This document shows positions 16,577 to 17,747 of a stretch of 17,747 bases of DNA, in pieces (the stretch's first letter is position 1; each line of letters starts with the position of its first letter). A program made the translations under genes and the position numbers. The notes under the pieces were generated by a model that was not told the origin of the DNA, ran no database searches, and saw only the letters and a list, made by a program, of their open reading frames with translations. Source of the stretch: Pseudomonadota bacterium (GTDB lineage: Bacteria; Pseudomonadota; Gammaproteobacteria; Enterobacterales; Enterobacteriaceae); NCBI GenBank assembly GCA_023425455.1, contig JAFACP010000337.1:1-17747 (forward strand). Reading direction: 5' to 3'.

Positions 16577-16604
16577 ATCGCTATATAATTTTTTATATAG
16601 CGAT
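16577..16604. promoter_or_regulatory. Perfect 12-bp palindrome covering the yghW -10 element
   Basis: Arms ATCGCTATATAA (16577-16588) and TTATATAGCGAT (16593-16604) are exact inverted repeats around TTTT. A perfect -10, TATAAT (16584-16589), lies inside, with no recognisable -35. The dyad ends 12 bp before the yghW ATG. A bound dimeric repressor here would cover the start of transcription. The regulator is unknown. Confidence 0.65.
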
Positions 16605-16616
16605 TGGGGGCGAGCG

Positions 16617-16904
16617 ATGGAAAACCATTTTGGCAAAGGTCTGATGGCCGGTATGCGCGCGACGCAGGCCGATACGGCGAACGACGTCGCGCATTTTTGT
16701 GCCGACTATAAGCGAGGATTTGTGCTGGGATTTTCGCACCGGATGTTTGAGAAAACCGGCGATCGTCAGCTGAGCGCCTGGGAGGCCGGGATCCTGACCC
16801 GCCGCTACGGGCTGGATCGGGACATGGTGATGGACTTTTTCCGGGAAAGCCACTCCAGCGCCACCCTGCGCTACTTTATGGCTGGTTACCGTCTCGAAGG
16901 CTAG
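16617..16904 (+). CDS. yghW: DUF2623 family small protein YghW
   Basis: The 95-residue protein matches E. coli YghW in length and in most residues, for example [42 protein letters not shown] and [10 protein letters not shown]. It is soluble, without membrane segments, and its function is unknown. The ribosome site is only G-rich (GGGGG about 8 nt before the ATG), not a classical Shine-Dalgarno sequence. It is expressed from behind the palindromic promoter just upstream. Its last 29 bases overlap the 3' end of the convergent DeoR-family gene. Confidence 0.92.
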   Translation: MENHFGKGLMAGMRATQADTANDVAHFCADYKRGFVLGFSHRMFEKTGDRQLSAWEAGILTRRYGLDRDMVMDFFRESHSSATLRYFMAGYRLEG

Positions 16905-17601
16905 AGGCCTGGATTACCTGCGTCACCTGCGAAAGCTGGCCGATCTTCACTTCACTGGCGCGTTGCAGCTTACTTTTATCGATCAGCAGCAGCGACTGGT
17001 CAGCACGCTGCAGTAGCTGCGTTTTAAACGCTGCGTTATGAGCATCGGGATCCCACATGGTGCCTTGTTCATCGACCCCTTCGCAGGAAAAAATAAACAG
17101 GTCGATTTCCAGCGACTTAAGCTGGGTCACCAGCGCCGGATTAACATAGCAGCGGTATTTGCGCTCAAGGGTTCCGCCGGAACAGATCAGCCTGATACGC
17201 TGGCGCTTCGCCATCTCGTGACAGATGGGCAGGCTGTTGGTAAACACGGTGAGCGGGAGATCCGGCAGCTGGCGCGCGAGGTGAAAACAGGTTGAGCTGG
17301 CGTCCAGCGCCAGGGTCATGCCCTCGCTTATCCATGCCAGCGCATGGCGGGCAATGTCGGCTTTATCGGCATAATGGCTCTTCAGGCGCGCGCCAAAAGG
17401 TTCGCCATTGTCGGGATTATCGCAGTGGATCAGGCGCGCCCGCCCGTGCTGGCGCAGGATCTTGCCCTGCTGCTGGAGGTCGTTCAGATCGCGGCGCACC
17501 GTCTCTTTGCTCACCGCGAGCATCTCCGCCAGGGCTTCAGTGGTCAGCCATTTGCTGCGGCTCAGATGCTGAATGAGGCTTTGCTGTCGGCGACTTTTCA
17601 T
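16876..17601 (-). CDS. DeoR-family transcriptional regulator, FucR-like
   Basis: The 241-residue protein has the DeoR plan. The N-terminal winged helix-turn-helix ([20 protein letters not shown], residues 19-38) is followed by [17 protein letters not shown]. The C-terminal sugar-phosphate sensor domain has [42 protein letters not shown] and [17 protein letters not shown]. These segments closely follow E. coli FucR, the activator of the L-fucose operon, from memory at well over half identity. In E. coli fucR follows fucU, whereas here the upstream neighbour is a GGDEF gene. The role may therefore be FucR itself relocated or a paralogue with other targets. ATG 17601-17599 overlaps the upstream TGA (17600-17598), so the two genes are translationally coupled. 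Confidence 0.85.
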   Translation of the reverse strand: MKSRRQQSLIQHLSRSKWLTTEALAEMLAVSKETVRRDLNDLQQQGKILRQHGRARLIHCDNPDNGEPFGARLKSHYADKADIARHALAWISEGMTLALDASSTCFHLARQLPDLPLTVFTNSLPICHEMAKRQRIRLICSGGTLERKYRCYVNPALVTQLKSLEIDLFIFSCEGVDEQGTMWDPDAHNAAFKTQLLQRADQSLLLIDKSKLQRASEVKIGQLSQVTQVIQASSLRDGNQP

Positions 17602-17747
17602 GCGTCCGTTCCGGTGCGCGAAAGCGAAATCAGCGTGGAGCCTATCGCCACGCCGTTTTTGCCGGTGTGTTTAATCTGGTACATTGACCGATCAGCGCGA
17701 CGCAGCGCGTTCACGAAATCATCCTCCGCGCGGACTTCATCAATGCC
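17598..17747 (-). CDS. GGDEF-domain protein (putative diguanylate cyclase), C-terminal fragment
   Basis: The frame is open from the right edge to TGA 17600-17598, giving the last 49 residues. The segment ALRRADRSMYQIKHTGKNGV is the typical end of a GGDEF domain (ADxAMYxAKxxGRNxV), preceded by an acidic GIDEVRAEDDF part. About 15 extra residues follow the domain. GGDEF enzymes make cyclic di-GMP, but the catalytic GG(D/E)EF loop lies outside the window, so activity cannot be judged. The stop overlaps the start of the FucR-like regulator in an ATGA arrangement. Confidence 0.8.
   Translation of the reverse strand, partial: GIDEVRAEDDFVNALRRADRSMYQIKHTGKNGVAIGSTLISLSRTGTDA

Overview
This window is chromosomal DNA from a gamma-proteobacterium of the Enterobacteriaceae. 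The encoded proteins look close to E. coli K-12 YgiQ, DkgA, YqhD, YqhC, YghB, MetC, ExbB, ExbD, YqhA, YghZ and YghW, and mostly have the same length. Differences in gene content suggest Enterobacter or a relative (Lelliottia, Leclercia, Klebsiella) rather than Escherichia; the genus is an inference.

Layout from left to right. (1) 1-1090, minus: the N-terminal two thirds of a TrkH/TrkG-like cation-uptake subunit, diverging from ygiQ. (2) 1292-3463, plus: ygiQ, a radical-SAM protein, closed by a strong bidirectional terminator. (3) 3494-6685: the aldehyde-detoxification module, with dkgA and yqhD on the minus strand and their AraC-type regulator yqhC divergent on plus. (4) 6734-8724, minus: yghB (DedA family) and metC (cystathionine beta-lyase). 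(5) 8976-10139, plus: exbB-exbD, energising TonB-dependent uptake. The metC/exbB spacer carries a MetJ-type operator and a Fur box. (6) 10183-11821: an accessory insert between exbD and yqhA, where E. coli has yghA. It holds a possible short-chain dehydrogenase remnant, a two-gene minus-strand operon of unknown function and a divergent gene for a membrane-anchored protein behind a near-consensus sigma-70 promoter. (7) 11903-14456: yqhA, yghZ and an intact yghX-like dienelactone hydrolase. (8) 14872-16518: a methyl-accepting chemotaxis protein behind a flagellar (sigma-28) type promoter. (9) 16617 to the end: yghW behind a perfect palindrome, then on the minus strand a FucR-like DeoR regulator whose start overlaps the stop of a GGDEF-domain gene running off the right edge.

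Several genes deal with reactive carbonyls or short aldehydes (dkgA, yqhD, yqhC, yghZ), others with envelope energetics (exbBD, yghB). The most unusual points are a Gly-to-Ser change in the first selectivity-filter loop of the Trk-like protein, the unassigned three-gene insert, the palindrome over the yghW -10 element, and the coupling of a GGDEF gene to a FucR-like regulator. I found no tRNA, rRNA, CRISPR array or intact insertion sequence.
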